Assembly (NCBI RefSeq): GCF_000485595.1
Contig: NW_014577364.1
Coordinates: 139,574 to 203,573, forward strand
From: Priapulus caudatus
Taxonomy: Eukaryota; Priapulida; Priapulimorpha; Priapulimorphida; Priapulidae
Direction of reading: 5' to 3'
Length of the DNA stretch: 64,000 nt
Shown here piece after piece: positions 48,953-63,655 of this stretch; the stretch's first letter is position 1; every line of letters begins with the position of its first letter. Position numbers and translations under genes: made by a program. Under the pieces are notes generated by a model. That model saw only the letters and a program-made list of their open reading frames with translations. It was not told the origin of the DNA and searched no databases.

Positions 48953-49964
48953 GTAAGTATCCGTAAAGGTAAGGTTAATAAAAAAAATTAATTAATTAAA
49001 TTTAACTAGCGTTGTGAAGATTCCTCTCAGATAATGGGTTATTCGACGCCGAAAATCGCATTACTTTTATAGCTACGACAAAACACAAACATGTACGCAG
49101 ATACGCACGCACGCATGCACACACGCACACGCACGCACCTATACAATAAGCGTAACAAACACATATACAAAGATTTTGAGCACTATGAAACAGGATAATT
49201 AATACTGTCCAGTCTGTGTATGCAATCACGCATTGATTGATTGAGTCATATCACTAAGATAACTAGGGGCGCTTAATGACAGATATTTCTAGGCCGACGC
49301 TCATTTCGTTTTTTTATATATACGTAATTGCGCGATTTCTATATGACGAAGAAGTGTGTATGTACTGACATGGCGTAATACATCGATGTATGGATGTAAG
49401 CGGTAAGGCAGTACCGTGTGTCCGTGCGTAATCTCACGAAGCCTCCTGACAGCAATCATCCATGATCAACTCTTGAATGCCGTTACCAGGATTCTAATGA
49501 TGCATGCATATTTGGTAGCAACTTTAATACGCGCAAGCTTATGACACCACGCGGTGAATTCGAAACGGGTTTCCCTAATGCGTCACACACCAACCTAATT
49601 GAACCTATACACGCCAGAAAATTCCGATTTTCAGCTACCGTCTAATAATGTGTAGGTAGTAGCTATGTACTGTCAATCAAGTTAGTGCGATGTGCGCGTC
49701 AACAATGTTATATACGGTTGTTGGGCGCGTCCTCATAATCATTTGCGCAGAGATTCTGTCGTTACGTTGTTGCAATCTAAATTGCAATATGCTGTAGGCC
49801 GACGTCAGTGTGCTTGCGATCTCATGTTTCGACTCATTTGGTTGTGGGGTGTCTTAGTTTAGGCAGGTGTTCTCATGATTTATCACGGGTGTTGCTCCCA
49901 ATGTCTCTCGGGCCTCTGCGACGTACAAGAGGGTCCGTCATCAGCTGGTGTCACGACGTATATC
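48953..49964. other. Intron after the WWPLFRD exon, ending at block junction
   Basis: Collinear with 58511-59502. It stops exactly where the partner enters the TATC array and is joined to AATGCGAATAAATGACGAG at 49965. Confidence 0.8.
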
Positions 49965-52194
49965 AATGCGAATAAATGACGAGATAAAAGCTATAATAAT
50001 TACCCCGTAATAATTATTGATTAATATTACGATACAACAACAGCGCGCGTTGATAGAAACACATTCGCACTGGAGCAGTTTTCTTAGTTATATCAGACAA
50101 CGGCAGATGTTGTAAAGTCACAGATTTCATGAGAGGCGATTGCGAACGAATGCGTTTTCGTTCAATGATGGAACATGCGTACAGGTAGGTACATGTCCAT
50201 ATTTAGCTTCCATACTCGTCCTATAGTACCGCTATTGCAACATATATCTTATAATTATATGCTTTGTATCCGTAATATTCAGCTGGCGGCAAAAATACAT
50301 ACCGCGTCTGAGATTTCGTCCATGTGGTCTACGTTTTAAACGGACCATTTTGATTCAGTACATTCATGTCAACTATGTGCATTCTATGTATAATAATGCT
50401 CAACATAAGAGGAACTATTGTAGCTATTTCATTGTCAAATAATAGTGATAAAAGTATCTCGAATAATGACAGAGCATACTAGAGCATATATGGCAGGAGA
50501 GTAGCAAAAATGGTCTTAATGAAACTTCTCGATTTGTTATGTAACTACATTCTTTTAATCGATATGAGAAGCTATGTCGAACAGATTGGGTTTGTCCCAG
50601 ACTTGTCTTCTAAGATTTAGAGTTGTCCTAAATTCTGAATTTTTTGTGATTACTCTTCATCATGAAGAGTTTACACTAGGACTACTTTTAAGACTACTCC
50701 TCGGTCTGGTAATGACGCTCTCACTGGTCACTCACTATTATGGGTGAAAACCCTGGCGAGTTTCCTGTTAACCTGCTCAACCGCGCAATGTCAAACGATA
50801 GAACCTTTTTATCGCGCAGTGATCTGTACACAAGCAAATGCTGCATGGCTCGGTAACCACTCGAAATGATGCCCACGTTAGCTCATGCGGGATATAATAG
50901 TACACTGGTGTAGAATATACAATGTCCTTGCCGGTTTCGTGTGCAAATACACCAGCCGTCCGTGGTTTCGCCAAACCTTAATTCAGGGTCTAATCTACGC
51001 ATATCGATTAGAAATTCCATTTCTTCCGTATTTATTTAGGATATGTAGCGTAGAAAAAGCAGACGATGGCGTTGTGTATACAGCGAGCAGATGGATAGCA
51101 GCACAGAATGAAATCAGATACTAGCGATTCATGGGTAGCTATTTATAGCGCTCTCCATGCGACAATCTTCTTAGAATCACCCAATTATTCCTTTTATTCC
51201 CAATAGAATCACTATCATACAGGGTATGTATTATATGCAGCATTATATTTTATGCAATTTCGGCCCGTTATGAGAGAAACATGAATTTTGTGGCCCAAGG
51301 AAATGTTTCCCGAGATCGAGGTTCGATGGTAAGATGGAATTTCAAGGATGGATGATATCGATAGAATATTGACATCAGGCGATATTAGTGTTTATTACAA
51401 ATTACAAATGCGGTATTTTCCGAAGCCATATAACACGTGAAATGGGTTATAACATGCAAATATGTGTACGCGTGCATGAGTGCGTGCGTGCGCGTGTGCG
51501 TGCGCGTGTGTGTGCGTATGTGTGTGTGAGGGCCTGCATACGTGCGTGTGTTTGTACGCGTGTGTAGAACATTGTAATACAAAATTAGTTCAATTCATTG
51601 CTGCTGGTCTGTGCACGTTGACAATTCTACACACATATCTGGCTAGCTTTTTCTAATGGAAACAGCCATGGTAATGAGCATAATTATTCCACACACGTAT
51701 TTCCCGTGTATATGTCAGATGCTATAGTTAGACGAAGATCTACTTCGTCATACTAGGTACCCTTGTCTTTCGTACTCGAAAAACGACCTAAAGTGTTCCT
51801 ACGCAACTGACCCTTTCTCAGGGAAATAAGACGAAAAAATCCTTACGGTATGAACTCATGAACATGAAACAGATTGAAAGATTACAGGTACTAGTGTCGA
51901 AGTACGAAGTGGCATCGCATCGGAAATAACCATAGTCAGGGATCATCAGATGATAACATGGAGTAGAAGCGCATTTATATACTCAATTAGATGATGCTAT
52001 GCATGACAGCTGTTTCCCAAAGCAGCCTCGATAACATTAATGTGTAGAACAATTTCATGGGTTCAAACAAGAAAGTTTAGTAACAATTTAGTATTCACTG
52101 TTATGGGCACTTGCGTAATTTAAATTAGATAAAAAACTTTTCGGTCGTGGGCAAACGCGAAACGTTTTTTAAACACTCGTTGTCGTTAATCTGG

Positions 52195-53665
52195 ACATAG
52201 AGCACGTAACGTGTGTAATACAGACACAGAGCACGTAACGTGTCGTAATACAGACACAGAGCACGTAACGTATCGTAATACAGACGCAGCACGTAACGTG
52301 CCGTAATCCAGACACAGAGCACGTAACGTGCGTAATACAGACACAGAGCACGGGCTAACGTGTCGTAATACAGACACAGAGCACTGTAACGTTGGCCGTA
52401 ATCGCAGACACAGTGAGACCGTAACCTGCCGTATACAGACACGAGCACGTAAGTGTTCGTAATTACAGACACTGCACGTCAACGGTGCTGATTAATCCAG
52501 ACAAGAGACATAACGTTTACCGTCACATACGAGACACAGAAGCGCATGTAACGTGTCGTAATTACAGACACAGAGCACGTAAACGTGTCGTAACCTACAG
52601 AACACAGAGCGCGTAACCGTACCGTAATACAGACACAGAGCGATGTAACGTGCGTAATACAGACACAGAGCAGCGTACGACGTAAAGCAGAAGACAGAGC
52701 ACGTAACGTGCCGTAACTCCAGACACGAGGCAGCCACGTAAAACGTGCCGGTTATATACAGACACAGACACGGTAACGTTGTCCGTAATACAGACACAGA
52801 GCATTGATAACGCCGTAATACAACACACAGAGCACGTAAACGTGCAGGTAATACCAGACACAGAGCGTAACGTGCCGTGAATACAGACACAGAGCACGTA
52901 ATCGTGCCCGTATACAGAGTTACCAGCAGCAATAACGTGGTCGTAAATACAGACACAGAGCACCGTAACGTGTCGTAATACAGACACAGAAGCACGATAA
53001 CGTCTCGTGACCTTAGAGATATCACGTGGAGCGTTGTCCGCGAGGCCTAGGAGAGGATCTTCGTAACGTCGTCGTACCTTTAGGAGAGGTCACATGGACC
53101 GTTCCTTGATCTTAGAGAGATTCAGTAACGTGTCGCCTGAGCCTAGAGAGATTCACGTAACGTGTCAGCTGACCTAGAGAGATCACTGTAACGTGTTCGA
53201 CCTAGAAGAATCCTTATCGTCTGGTGCGTGACCTAGAGGATCACGTTAACCGTGGCCGTACCGTAGAGAGATGCACGTAACGTATCAGTGACATAGGCAT
53301 AGATCATGTAACGCCACCCCCCCAACCCCCTCCTATCGTGACATAGCATAGGATCACGTAACGTGTCGTGACGATAGCATAGATCATGTAACGTAATCGT
53401 GACATAGATAGATCACTGTAACGTATCGTACCTAGAGCGACTCACGTGACCGTGTCGTTGAGCCTAGCAGCGATCACGTGACGTGTCGATGAAACATAGA
53501 GATGCGATCACGTGACGTGTGTCGTGACCTTAGAGCGATCACGTGACGTGTCGGTGAACCTAGAGGCCATCACGTTGACGTGTCCGTTGACCTAGAAGCG
53601 ATCACGTTGACGTGTCCGTGACCTAGAGCGATCACGTTTGACGTTGCGTTGGACCTCGAATGACT
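52195..53665. repeat. Second copy of the 30-bp and 28-bp minisatellites
   Basis: 30-bp units to about 52995, then 28-bp units. Many indels, and a C-rich insertion at about 53314-53331. Fewer 30-bp units than at 42886. Confidence 0.93.
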
Positions 53666-54574
53666 AATTAAACGCTACTTGTGTGTTCTGTTTCAAGGCT
53701 CTGAATATGATTTGTTTCGTGCCCGGTAATAGTGCCTGCGTTTTCTCGGTTTCCGGGTAGAGCGCAAGTATTAGCGAACGCGATAAGACTTTCCGATTCA
53801 GGCCACTCCAGGTTCTGGAACGCCTTAAATGGTCACTTCGTAGGGCGTCTATTAATATCATAAAATCCTCTCAACTCGTTACGGTGGTGTATGTGGGCGC
53901 TTATCATTTATATGACGAAGGGCCTATTCTGTTAGAGTAAACGCCTATTAGATCCGCAATCCGATACAAAATATATACGTAACCATACCCCGCTGGCGAC
54001 TGCGCGTCAATCAGGCCTGCGTTGAGCTCCGCGTTTCTCGTTCTCACGCTTCCACTACAAATAACAACATCACTTATACATTCGGCTTACGCCTCGTGGC
54101 TTGTTTGTTCTCTGGACACGGGATCGACGTTTACGTAGAGGTGACTATTGGTGAGTTTTGATTGCTAACTGCATTGAAGCCTCGTTTGCTAGGCTCGGCG
54201 CAGCAATCACACGCGTTAGAGTGCCGCCTTTACGCAGTAGTCTTCGGTTTTCGTATATTATTCTCTGCTTTCTCTATTGACGGACAATCTACGCATACGT
54301 CTAATCGTTAATTGCTTATTTACTTATAAAATTCAAAGCCATGTTCTCGTATTTACCCTAGTGGCATTGATAATGACATCTAACATTAGTTCTGTCTCCT
54401 GTGGATCGGGAATTGCTATTACTGCCATTCAAGCAGATGCGTGCATGCGTGTGTCGCGCGCGTTGACTTGATTTGCCTTAGTGGGTGTGGCAGTGCTATG
54501 AGAAATGTGACGTGATTGCAGTAACATACTCGAAGTTCAGTTATGGTAGTCTAAATTACGCTTGCGCTTATTAT

Positions 54575-54975
54575 TAATAATAATAATAATAATTATTGAG
54601 GCTTGGCGGAGGTTATGTTTTAACCGGCGGTGTCTTTGAGTGTTGCGTTTGTGTGTTTTGTGGCGGTTTGGTGTGATTGTTACTATGCACGTTTTGCAGA
54701 TTCGACTTCTCCGCTGAGCGGTGCGCTGGGCTGTAGACCGATACAAACACGGCAACACCAGGCTAAGGGCAACCACAGTCTCCCCCACCGTGCGCACGGC
54801 TTGCACTAATCCCGGATCCTATTTAATTATTTAATTAATAATTAATTAATTAATTTTATTCCACTTAATTAATTAATTAATAAATAAGACACAATTGTCC
54901 ACATGAGAGAATTCAACGCTGCCTTGCGGAGGTCTGTGCTCTCGAGTGCTCTAGTTACTATTATTATTATTGGCT
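54575..54975 (-). mobile_element. Second copy of the minus-strand dispersed repeat
   Basis: Matches 45310-45675 with scattered indels; starts GGCTTGGCGGAGGTTATGTT and ends CTCGAGTGCTCTAGTTAC. Confidence 0.7.
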
Positions 54976-55879
54976 GATATTCATTGCGTTACCCTTCCTA
55001 ATTCCAGAAGTAAATTTGCCCACCTATATGCATCCTAACGGTGTCCTTACTAGCGGGCCTCTTGAATTAGTTTTGTCGCACTCACGTGGACACAGCGCGC
55101 GAAGGATATGTCGTAATATACGCTTTCTTCGCATCAAACCGCAACCGCTCACGCGCATTTACCGCGCGCGCTGGTTTCGTAAATCGACAGTTCGGTTCTA
55201 AGCGCTTGCTTGTTAGTGCTACCCGGCTTCGTTTTTAGAGCTGTCGAGGAGTTCGCCGCGGGGCGATATGCAGTCATGGCCTGCTTTTAGCATCTTAGCT
55301 CTAGGACCATAAGCCCGTTCGCTCCGCCCACAGGGTTCCTGTAAAGCTCACAACCAACTCGTATCTCTCACATTACAACATTATACATCGTCACCATATC
55401 TAACCCGATACTATTCTACACGGGATAGCCGCTTCTGCTAAGATAGCACTGTACGTTTTGACCCATTTGACAACATTTCGTGGTTAAATTTACACGTGAC
55501 AGAGTGACAGACAGAGGCTTGACATGTGACAGGTTAAATTTTTAAATGATAATCGTTTAAGCTGCCCTTTAGATCACGATTGGCGCGCGCGAGGTCGGAG
55601 GCTGCCCAGCTCAGGACTAGTCAGACTTTAACATATGACGACAAGTACATGCCATACGCCACCCGCGGATGGGATCGATCGCGCGTATGGCTAAGCCGAT
55701 ACTTCAGCCACCAGACACATTTCGGTCCGTATTGACGTTTTCCTATCATCCATGTCGGGTCTTTTGAGGCGAGCTCGCCGGCTGCCAAATTCGTTTGCCC
55801 GATTGCTTGATATGAAGAATATATCCGTGACTGCGCGACTAGCGGAAAGTAGCCTGGAAACGAGCGGCACCCGAGAAAC

Positions 55880-56212
55880 AGGCAGGCAGACAGACAATGA
55901 TACAAAAAGCGACGAGACAGGTAGATAGATGAGACAGGTACTAGATCAGACAGACCAGACACACGTACGGACGGACGACGGACGGGGCAGGCCTTCGGCG
56001 GCTCGTGGCACGAGACGATACGGCCCGGCCGGGCGTCCTTGTGGTGGTAGCGGACGGTCCACCCGGCCACGGAGCGGACGAGCGAAATACGCGGACGGAC
56101 GGTACGGAGCAGACCGGACGACAGACGAGACAGACAGCAACCAGACGCAGACAGAACAGACAGACAGACAGACAGACACGATCAGGGAGGACAGACAGAC
56201 AGACAACAACAC
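55880..56212. repeat. Second copy of the AGAC/GGAC array, corrupted
   Basis: Counterpart of 46538-46832 with many substitutions and indels. Confidence 0.88.
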
Positions 56213-58435
56213 AATATCGTTGCCTCAAGCGACACTGCTGCGTTTAATACACCATCGCTATATACTACGTACGGTTACGCCCGACCTTACGCGCTGAACG
56301 CCTAACCTACTTCAGATGCTAGAACAAAGTGCAGCGAATTACTACAGCATCCACGCCGCACGTTTGACATCCGCCTTGATGCCTGTCATATTTAAGTACG
56401 GCGAATTTTCACCGAGTCTTGAACATGAATAATTACAGCCTTTCTGTGCCGGCGGCGAGTAAACATTATCGAGGCCGCTAAGCGGATAGAAATAGTGATG
56501 GCAGCAGAAGAACTTTGCTCGCCCGATAAGCCTGTCTCGCGTGAGGTCTTGGCCTAACATCGGGAATGCTTGCCCACAACTAATCAATCAGTTCTTTCGG
56601 TTCTGTGTGGGTGGCCGTGCAGGTGAAGCTAATTAGCTTTCGCTGCCTTCCGGTGTGTTGAAGCCTTAAAGTGCTGACGACCGTTCAAGATCGGGTTTAC
56701 TGCAAACGTTCGCTCTCTCGCCGCTCTGCAGCAATGTGCTCGCTATTCTTACAACTTGTGACGCCTGCGTTCTGTTTCGTGTTGTGCCGTGAACTGGCGG
56801 AGGATTGGCGCAACAAGAATTACAGGCAAAAATTTCAGATTGTTATTATCTGCTTCTTTTCAAATGCCACGATTTATTCGAGGTAACCGCTAACATTTCA
56901 TCAATATCAGAGTATTTTACTATACCTGACAGGGGCATCTGTCTGTCTTTAGTAATAGCGCTATATTAATGGCTTAAGGTGCGCCAATGGCACCGTGCGT
57001 GGGCGATAGCATTACTACCAGAAGCCTGGCATGCCACATTTTAGACCGCTACAATAGTAACGATCGATATATAGTATACATAATATTTATTAGTATATAT
57101 ATATGTATATAGTAATATATATACCATATATAGCACCGCAGGGTGACTATAATTGCGTAGGATGCCTGTTTCACTATCGGTCAGAACGTTAACGCCTGAG
57201 AAATAGAGTAGATGATATACTATAATTGGAAATGGTCTTCACAGGGAGGGTACTCGTTATAGTTTAAGCTGAGGCGGTGCTACATTTACGAGAGTCCATC
57301 TGTTGGCTTATCGTTTTAATCAGTACTCAATACCGTTAGACGGCGTCGGCCACTCTTCCCCGGAGTCGCATGGTGACCAACTTCGGAACTGCACCAATCA
57401 AACAAACTTCGTCGTTGTCAGTTCACTCAATTACTGAACACGCTTGATTCTTTCATGATCGATGCTTCACGATCGTGTGGAGTGTGGTAACGTTTACAGC
57501 ACTACACTGTTGTTCTAGCGCTTGACGCGTTACGCTGGCCGCCCCCTAACGCTAGGTTAACAGGCAATACGCGGCAAACACCGGTTACATGCTGCGAAGT
57601 AACTACGTTCCACGGAAACACGATGCATATTTCTCCAGATAGATAACGATGGCTCGTGGACTAAAACAGTGTCCTTTCTCCGGTCTAAAGAAAATATTTT
57701 TCTCGGTCATGAGCCAGCAGAGTTAGTTCAGTACGCGCCATACGCCAACCACCTGCTTATTTCGTTCGGAGGTCACATGCTGGCTTCTCATGCGGCTAGC
57801 TACGCTACAAGTGCAAGGACACAGTTGGCAAGGGTGGGGCTCGCATCGAGCATTTCCGGCGTGATTTCGCTATCGATTACGTGATAGCAGGCGAAAACGA
57901 GCTTTCTTATTAGTGGAGCAATTTAGGATTACGATGCGTGAGATGTTTTAATGACCCCCTTAAGTTTAAAATACGGAATCGGCATTATTACGCGTTATAG
58001 TTAAGTCAACGCTTTCGCATTTTTTGATTATTTTAGGAGAATATATTCGCGTGCTTAGTTAATAAGATCTGTGTTGCAGTAGGAATTTTGTGTAAAAGAT
58101 GTACTTTTTTGATCGACGTATAATTGTTGACACTTCCTTAATGTCGCACAGCAGTAAATATTCTCTTGTCTTTTGTATTGAAGTTATAACACGAACACGC
58201 CCGCCTACCTGCACGCACGCCCGCACACACGAACGCACACACGCACAAACATCCATATCAATGGTATACGCACACCATAGTTAGGCAAGACATAATAAAT
58301 AATAATAATAATGACGTCATGTATAATATATAATTATTCGTTACTATATTTATTATATAAGTATTATGTTATCATATTTATTATTATTTATAATGTAAAT
58401 ACTTCAAGTTATAACATATACGTACTGATTTGCAG

Positions 58436-58510
58436 AATTTCAAGCTGACATGGTGGCGCTCTCTTCAGGGACAGCGCCTTCTACTCTGTGTCTGTATTGT
58501 TCTTATCGTG
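58436..58510 (+). pseudogene. Second, indel-bearing copy of the WWPLFRD exon
   Basis: Matches 48878-48952 with a G-to-T change at the third base of codon 2's first position region (GTC to TTC), one inserted G after TGGTGGC and one lost T near the 3' end. Both splice sites are kept. Flanking intron on both sides is also duplicated. Confidence 0.83.
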
Positions 58511-59502
58511 GTAAGTATCCGGAAGGTAAGGTAATAAAAAAATAATTATTTAAATTTAACTAGCGTGTGAAGATTCCTCTCAGATAACTGGGTTATTCGA
58601 CGCCGAAATCGCCATTACTTTTATAGCTACGACAAAACACAAACATGTACGCAGATACGCCGCACCGCATGCACACACGCACACGCACGCACCTATACAA
58701 TAAGCTAACAAACACATATACAAAGATTTTTGAGCACCTATGAAAACAGGATAATTAATACTGTCAGTCTGTGTATGCAATCACGCATTGATTGTATTGA
58801 GTCATATCACTAAGATAACTGGGGCGCTTAATGACAGATATTTCTAGGCCGACGCCCTCATTCGTCTTTTTTATATATACGTAATTGCGCGATTTCTATA
58901 TGACGAAGAAGTGTGTATACTGACATGGGGCGTAATACATCGATGTATGGATGTAAACGCGGTAAGGCAGTACGTGTGTCCGTGCGTATCCCACGAGGCC
59001 TCCTGACAGCATCATCCATGATCAACTCTTGAATGCCGTATCCAGATTCTAATGATGCATGCATATTTGTAGCAACTTTAATACGCGCAAGCTTATGACA
59101 CCACGCGTTGAATTCGAACGGTTTCCCTTAATGGTCACACACCAACCTAATTGAACCTATACACGCCAGAATTCCGATTTTCAGCTACCGTCTAATAATG
59201 TGTAGGTAGTAGCTCTATGTACTGTCAATCATAGTTAGTGCATGTGCGCGTCAACAATTTATATACGGTTGTTGGACGCGTCCTCATAATCATTTGCGCA
59301 GAAGATTCTGTCGTTACGTTGTTGCAATCTAAATTGCAATATGCTGTAGGCCGACGTCAGTGTGCTTGCGATCTCATGTTTCGACTCATTGGTTGTGGGG
59401 TGTCTTAGTTTAGGCAGGTGTTCTCATGATTATCACGGGTGTTGCCCCAATGTCCCTCGGGCCTCTCCGACGTACAAAGAGGGTCCGTCATCAGCTGGTG
59501 TC

Positions 59503-60140
<638 letters not shown>

Positions 60141-60372
60141 GATGTGTGCGTGCGTGCGTGTGCGTGTGCGTGCGTGTGTGTGTGTGTGTATGTTAACAAA
60201 ACATGACATGTCGCTGCAGAGTCGCACACATGGGATTAGAATTACGCGGCAGTCGTTTTCCTGCGGAATTACGCGTGTGAAGCTGAGCATTGTGAATGCT
60301 GAATCTGAGAGATTCGCTTCCATCTCTTCGCGCTCAAACTGCCACGGTCAGTTTATGTACATATATGTTACG

Positions 60373-60374
<2 letters not shown>

Positions 60375-60434
<60 letters not shown>
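60375..60434. repeat. (TA)n then (GA)n microsatellite
   Basis: Direct transition from TA to GA units. Confidence 0.95.
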
Positions 60435-60444
<10 letters not shown>

Positions 60445-60524
60445 GTGAAAAAGATGTAGGTAGGTAGATATAGATAGATTGATGGATGAATGAATAGATG
60501 GACGAATAGATAGATAAACATGTG

Positions 60525-60720
60525 TACATGCGTGTGCGTTGTGTGCGTGTGCCGTGCGTGTGCGTGTGCGTTGTGGCGTGTGCGTGTGCGTGTGCGTGTG
60601 ACGCTGTGTGTGTGGCCGTGTGCGTCGTGCGTGTGCGTTGGCTGCTGTGCGTGTGCGTGTGCGTGTGTCGTGTGCGTGTGCGTGTGCGTGTGGTGTGCGG
60701 TGGTCCTGTGCGGCGTGTGC

Positions 60721-60790
<70 letters not shown>

Positions 60791-60865
60791 ATGTGTCTAT
60801 ATTCGTGTGTGCGTGTGTGTGCGCGCGTGTGCATGTTCGTGTGTGCGTGTGTGTTCGTGCGTGCG
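60525..60865. repeat. (GTGTGC)n and (TG)n array
   Basis: GTGTGC units, a pure TG run at 60724-60787, then GTGTGCG again. Val-Cys frames are artefacts. Confidence 0.95.
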
Positions 60866-62488
60866 ACTAGTGCGTATATACCCGAACAAGCTTGTCGTCG
60901 GTCAAACACATCTTGTGATCAGAGTCGACGTCCACGCGAACAGAAATTGAAATCCCGTCCGAGACTCACAAAAGATTAGCGTTGATATAAAGCTTTGAAC
61001 TGAGAAACCCGCACCGATGCCTATAGAGACGGCTCGCAGATATCACCAAGATGATAAGGAATGCTCGCCGAGAAACCCAGCTATGCGCATTAAAAGGATT
61101 TATATGAGGTAATCAGCACAAGTGCCACGGTTCGGCGTGATTATGATGGCAGTCCTGTGCTCGCTCACTATTCCCTAGGTATTTGCGCGCGCGTGGCATT
61201 TAACGCTGATAGGCAGCCAAGCTTCCCTCACATCCCAGAGCGGAGGCTGAGGCGCGCCTACATGTGCGGTTGTAGGTGTGTCTATATACACAAGGATCGT
61301 AAAGAATCGCGCACCGGTGACACAACGTTCGTGGCAAACCCGCGAGCTTTCCGGGAACGATGATTTCATAGAAAATTATGTCGAAAGGAGCACCTACGTG
61401 TTTTATTTGAATTCACGATTTATAAAGTTTTCTAAAAATACGTATTTTGTCGCTAGAAAATAGTTGAAATATTCAAATTTAAATTCATTGTCATAAATCA
61501 ATAAATTCATTTTCCTTGTAATCCATAATCACAATGATTCTGGCCTGTGGCAATTTGGGACGGTAGTTCTTGCGTCTCTAGCTCCGCCCGCGTAGCCATC
61601 CGCTCCCGCTACGTCTGTACGCCCCACAGTGTTCGCGGAAATGGCAGGGAATCTTACTAGTGCCGCCGGTCGCGTATTTGTGTTTCTGGTTCGTTTGCGT
61701 TCGATAAACTGCACAATCTGGTCAAGTTATAGTAAGTTGATTTTCATTTGCGAGTGGATAACTAACGTCAGGACTGCCATTGTGCCGGCGGTGGTTGCTA
61801 CAACTTGGCCGGCCATGCAAAAATTCGCTGCCTTTCCCAGCACTGTGGTTTACATAGCCCTGTAGCAGGCTAACGGATGGAGCTAATCCACTCTCAATTT
61901 CGCAAGTGGGTATATGCAGACAACCACCTTTGCTCGGATTTCCGGATAGAATGTAACGATGCACCAACAATTTAATATGACTGCTATCACGAGCTAATAA
62001 TATCTAAGCTTCTGTGGCGCCAGCGGTCACATATTGATGTACAACCCAGTCGATGCATCATGCAGAAACTGTTATGAAAGTTATGGTAGACACAATTCTA
62101 GAATGTCCTAACCTTTACTTAGTAATCCAACTTGGCAAATCATAGACCTATAATAGTCATACGCTTTACGCTGGATTTTGACAGCGGACCCTAATAAATT
62201 ATAAAGACTAGGTTAGAGACGCGCGGTTTCCGAATAATTACACCAATAAATCCGTAGCAGAAACTCACAGCGCTCTCAGTTGATGCTTCGCGTGAAACTG
62301 GGCATTTATTTGCTGCAGCGGTATGAGCGATTATCACAGACTTCTAACTGTAATCAACAAGGCTCGCTGCTTCTTCTGTCAACCAGTGTTTTCGCAGCGT
62401 CTACGCGAACACTTGCTACGCCGATAAACGCACCCGTGTACATCTTTGAATATAGTAGTACGTTTTCGTACTTCTATTCTCTTATAGT
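60866..62488. other. Non-repetitive stretch, no exon recognised
   Basis: Several 60-82 codon frames on both strands (for example 61722-61970 minus, 61629-61865 plus) overlap each other and lack known motifs. The next NCKX helix was looked for here and not seen. Confidence 0.5.
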
Positions 62489-62610
62489 TATCTTCTTCTT
62501 CTTCTTATTGCTCTTCTTCTCCTTCTTCTTCTTCTTCTTCTTCTTCTTCTTCTTCTTCTTCTTCTTCTTCTTCTTCTTCTTCTTCTTCTTCTTCTTCTTC
62601 TTCTTCGTCT
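62489..62610. repeat. (TTC)n trinucleotide array
   Basis: About 35 TTC units with a few interruptions. Poly-Phe on the plus strand and poly-Arg on the minus strand are artefacts. Confidence 0.97.
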
Positions 62611-62639
62611 TTCTTCTTCTTTCTCCTCTTTGTTGGCGT

Positions 62640-63497
62640 CATCGTCGCCTTCATCTGCTTCTATAGAGAGCATCTAACACACGCGGTTTTTATCCGCGTT
62701 CGTAATGGACTCACACAGGTGGCACGTCTGCGCTATTGAGATGTCTGACATGTTATCGCCTAATTCGTCGAGTATAGTGAAAAGAGCAAGAGGGATACCA
62801 GCGAATAGAAGCTCTAGTCTGCTTACTACTATACTATACAGTAGTTAAGCTCTGCTCATTCGTGTAGAAACGCGCAATTTGCCATAGATTTAATTATCCA
62901 TAGAAGATCTACAGCTGCGTGGGTATAGATGCACACAGCTAACAACTGCGCCACCGTTGAACATACCCGTCTAACCATTAGGTAAGACGTACACTAACCT
63001 ATCCGAGTCAACTCAATATTCACAGCCGCCCTCGTGCTCGCATCACATCTCACAATGCGCAGAAAGCAGATGAGGTAGCTGGATGATCTAATTCTATAAT
63101 TTTCATCTAATTACCCACCATCTGCTGAAGCTGCACAGACGCACCTGCTTATTATCCCCTCTGCTCCTCTACGTTTCTGCTTAGAGGTGCCAGTAGAGTA
63201 CCAGCTGAATGGTGCAGTACATTACCACGAAGCGGAAAATCCCCTATTCGGGGAACCGCGGAACATCAGTAGAACACTGAAGTCTGAACGCCATCGGTGA
63301 CGTTCTGTAGGTACTGAGCGTTCGTTAATACAACTATACATACTATACAACTATACAACTATACATGTTCATATACTACGCAAGCGAGTCACGTAGTTCC
63401 GCAAAATTTAGTAGTTTACGTTATTCGGTTGACTATGTAGGATTGATGAGAAATAGTTATCTCGGGATTTATAGCAACAGAAAACTTCATGTTCTCA
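62640..63497. other. Non-repetitive stretch, nothing recognised
   Basis: Short frames only, plus a small CTATACAACTATA repeat near 63330-63365. Confidence 0.5.

Positions 63498-63655
<158 letters not shown>

Larger units (their letters stand above)
49965..59488 (+). repeat. Second copy of block 40590-49964
   Basis: A 9.5-kb direct copy covering the intronic stretch, both minisatellites, the minus-strand dispersed repeat, the AGAC array and the WWPLFRD exon. The part from about 52200 to 57900 carries dense 1-2 base indels; the ends are cleaner. The 30-bp array is about 200 bases shorter. Confidence 0.96.

Noticed and set aside
62488-62673. Poly-Arg frame as a basic protein
   Set aside because: It is the minus strand of the TTC array.
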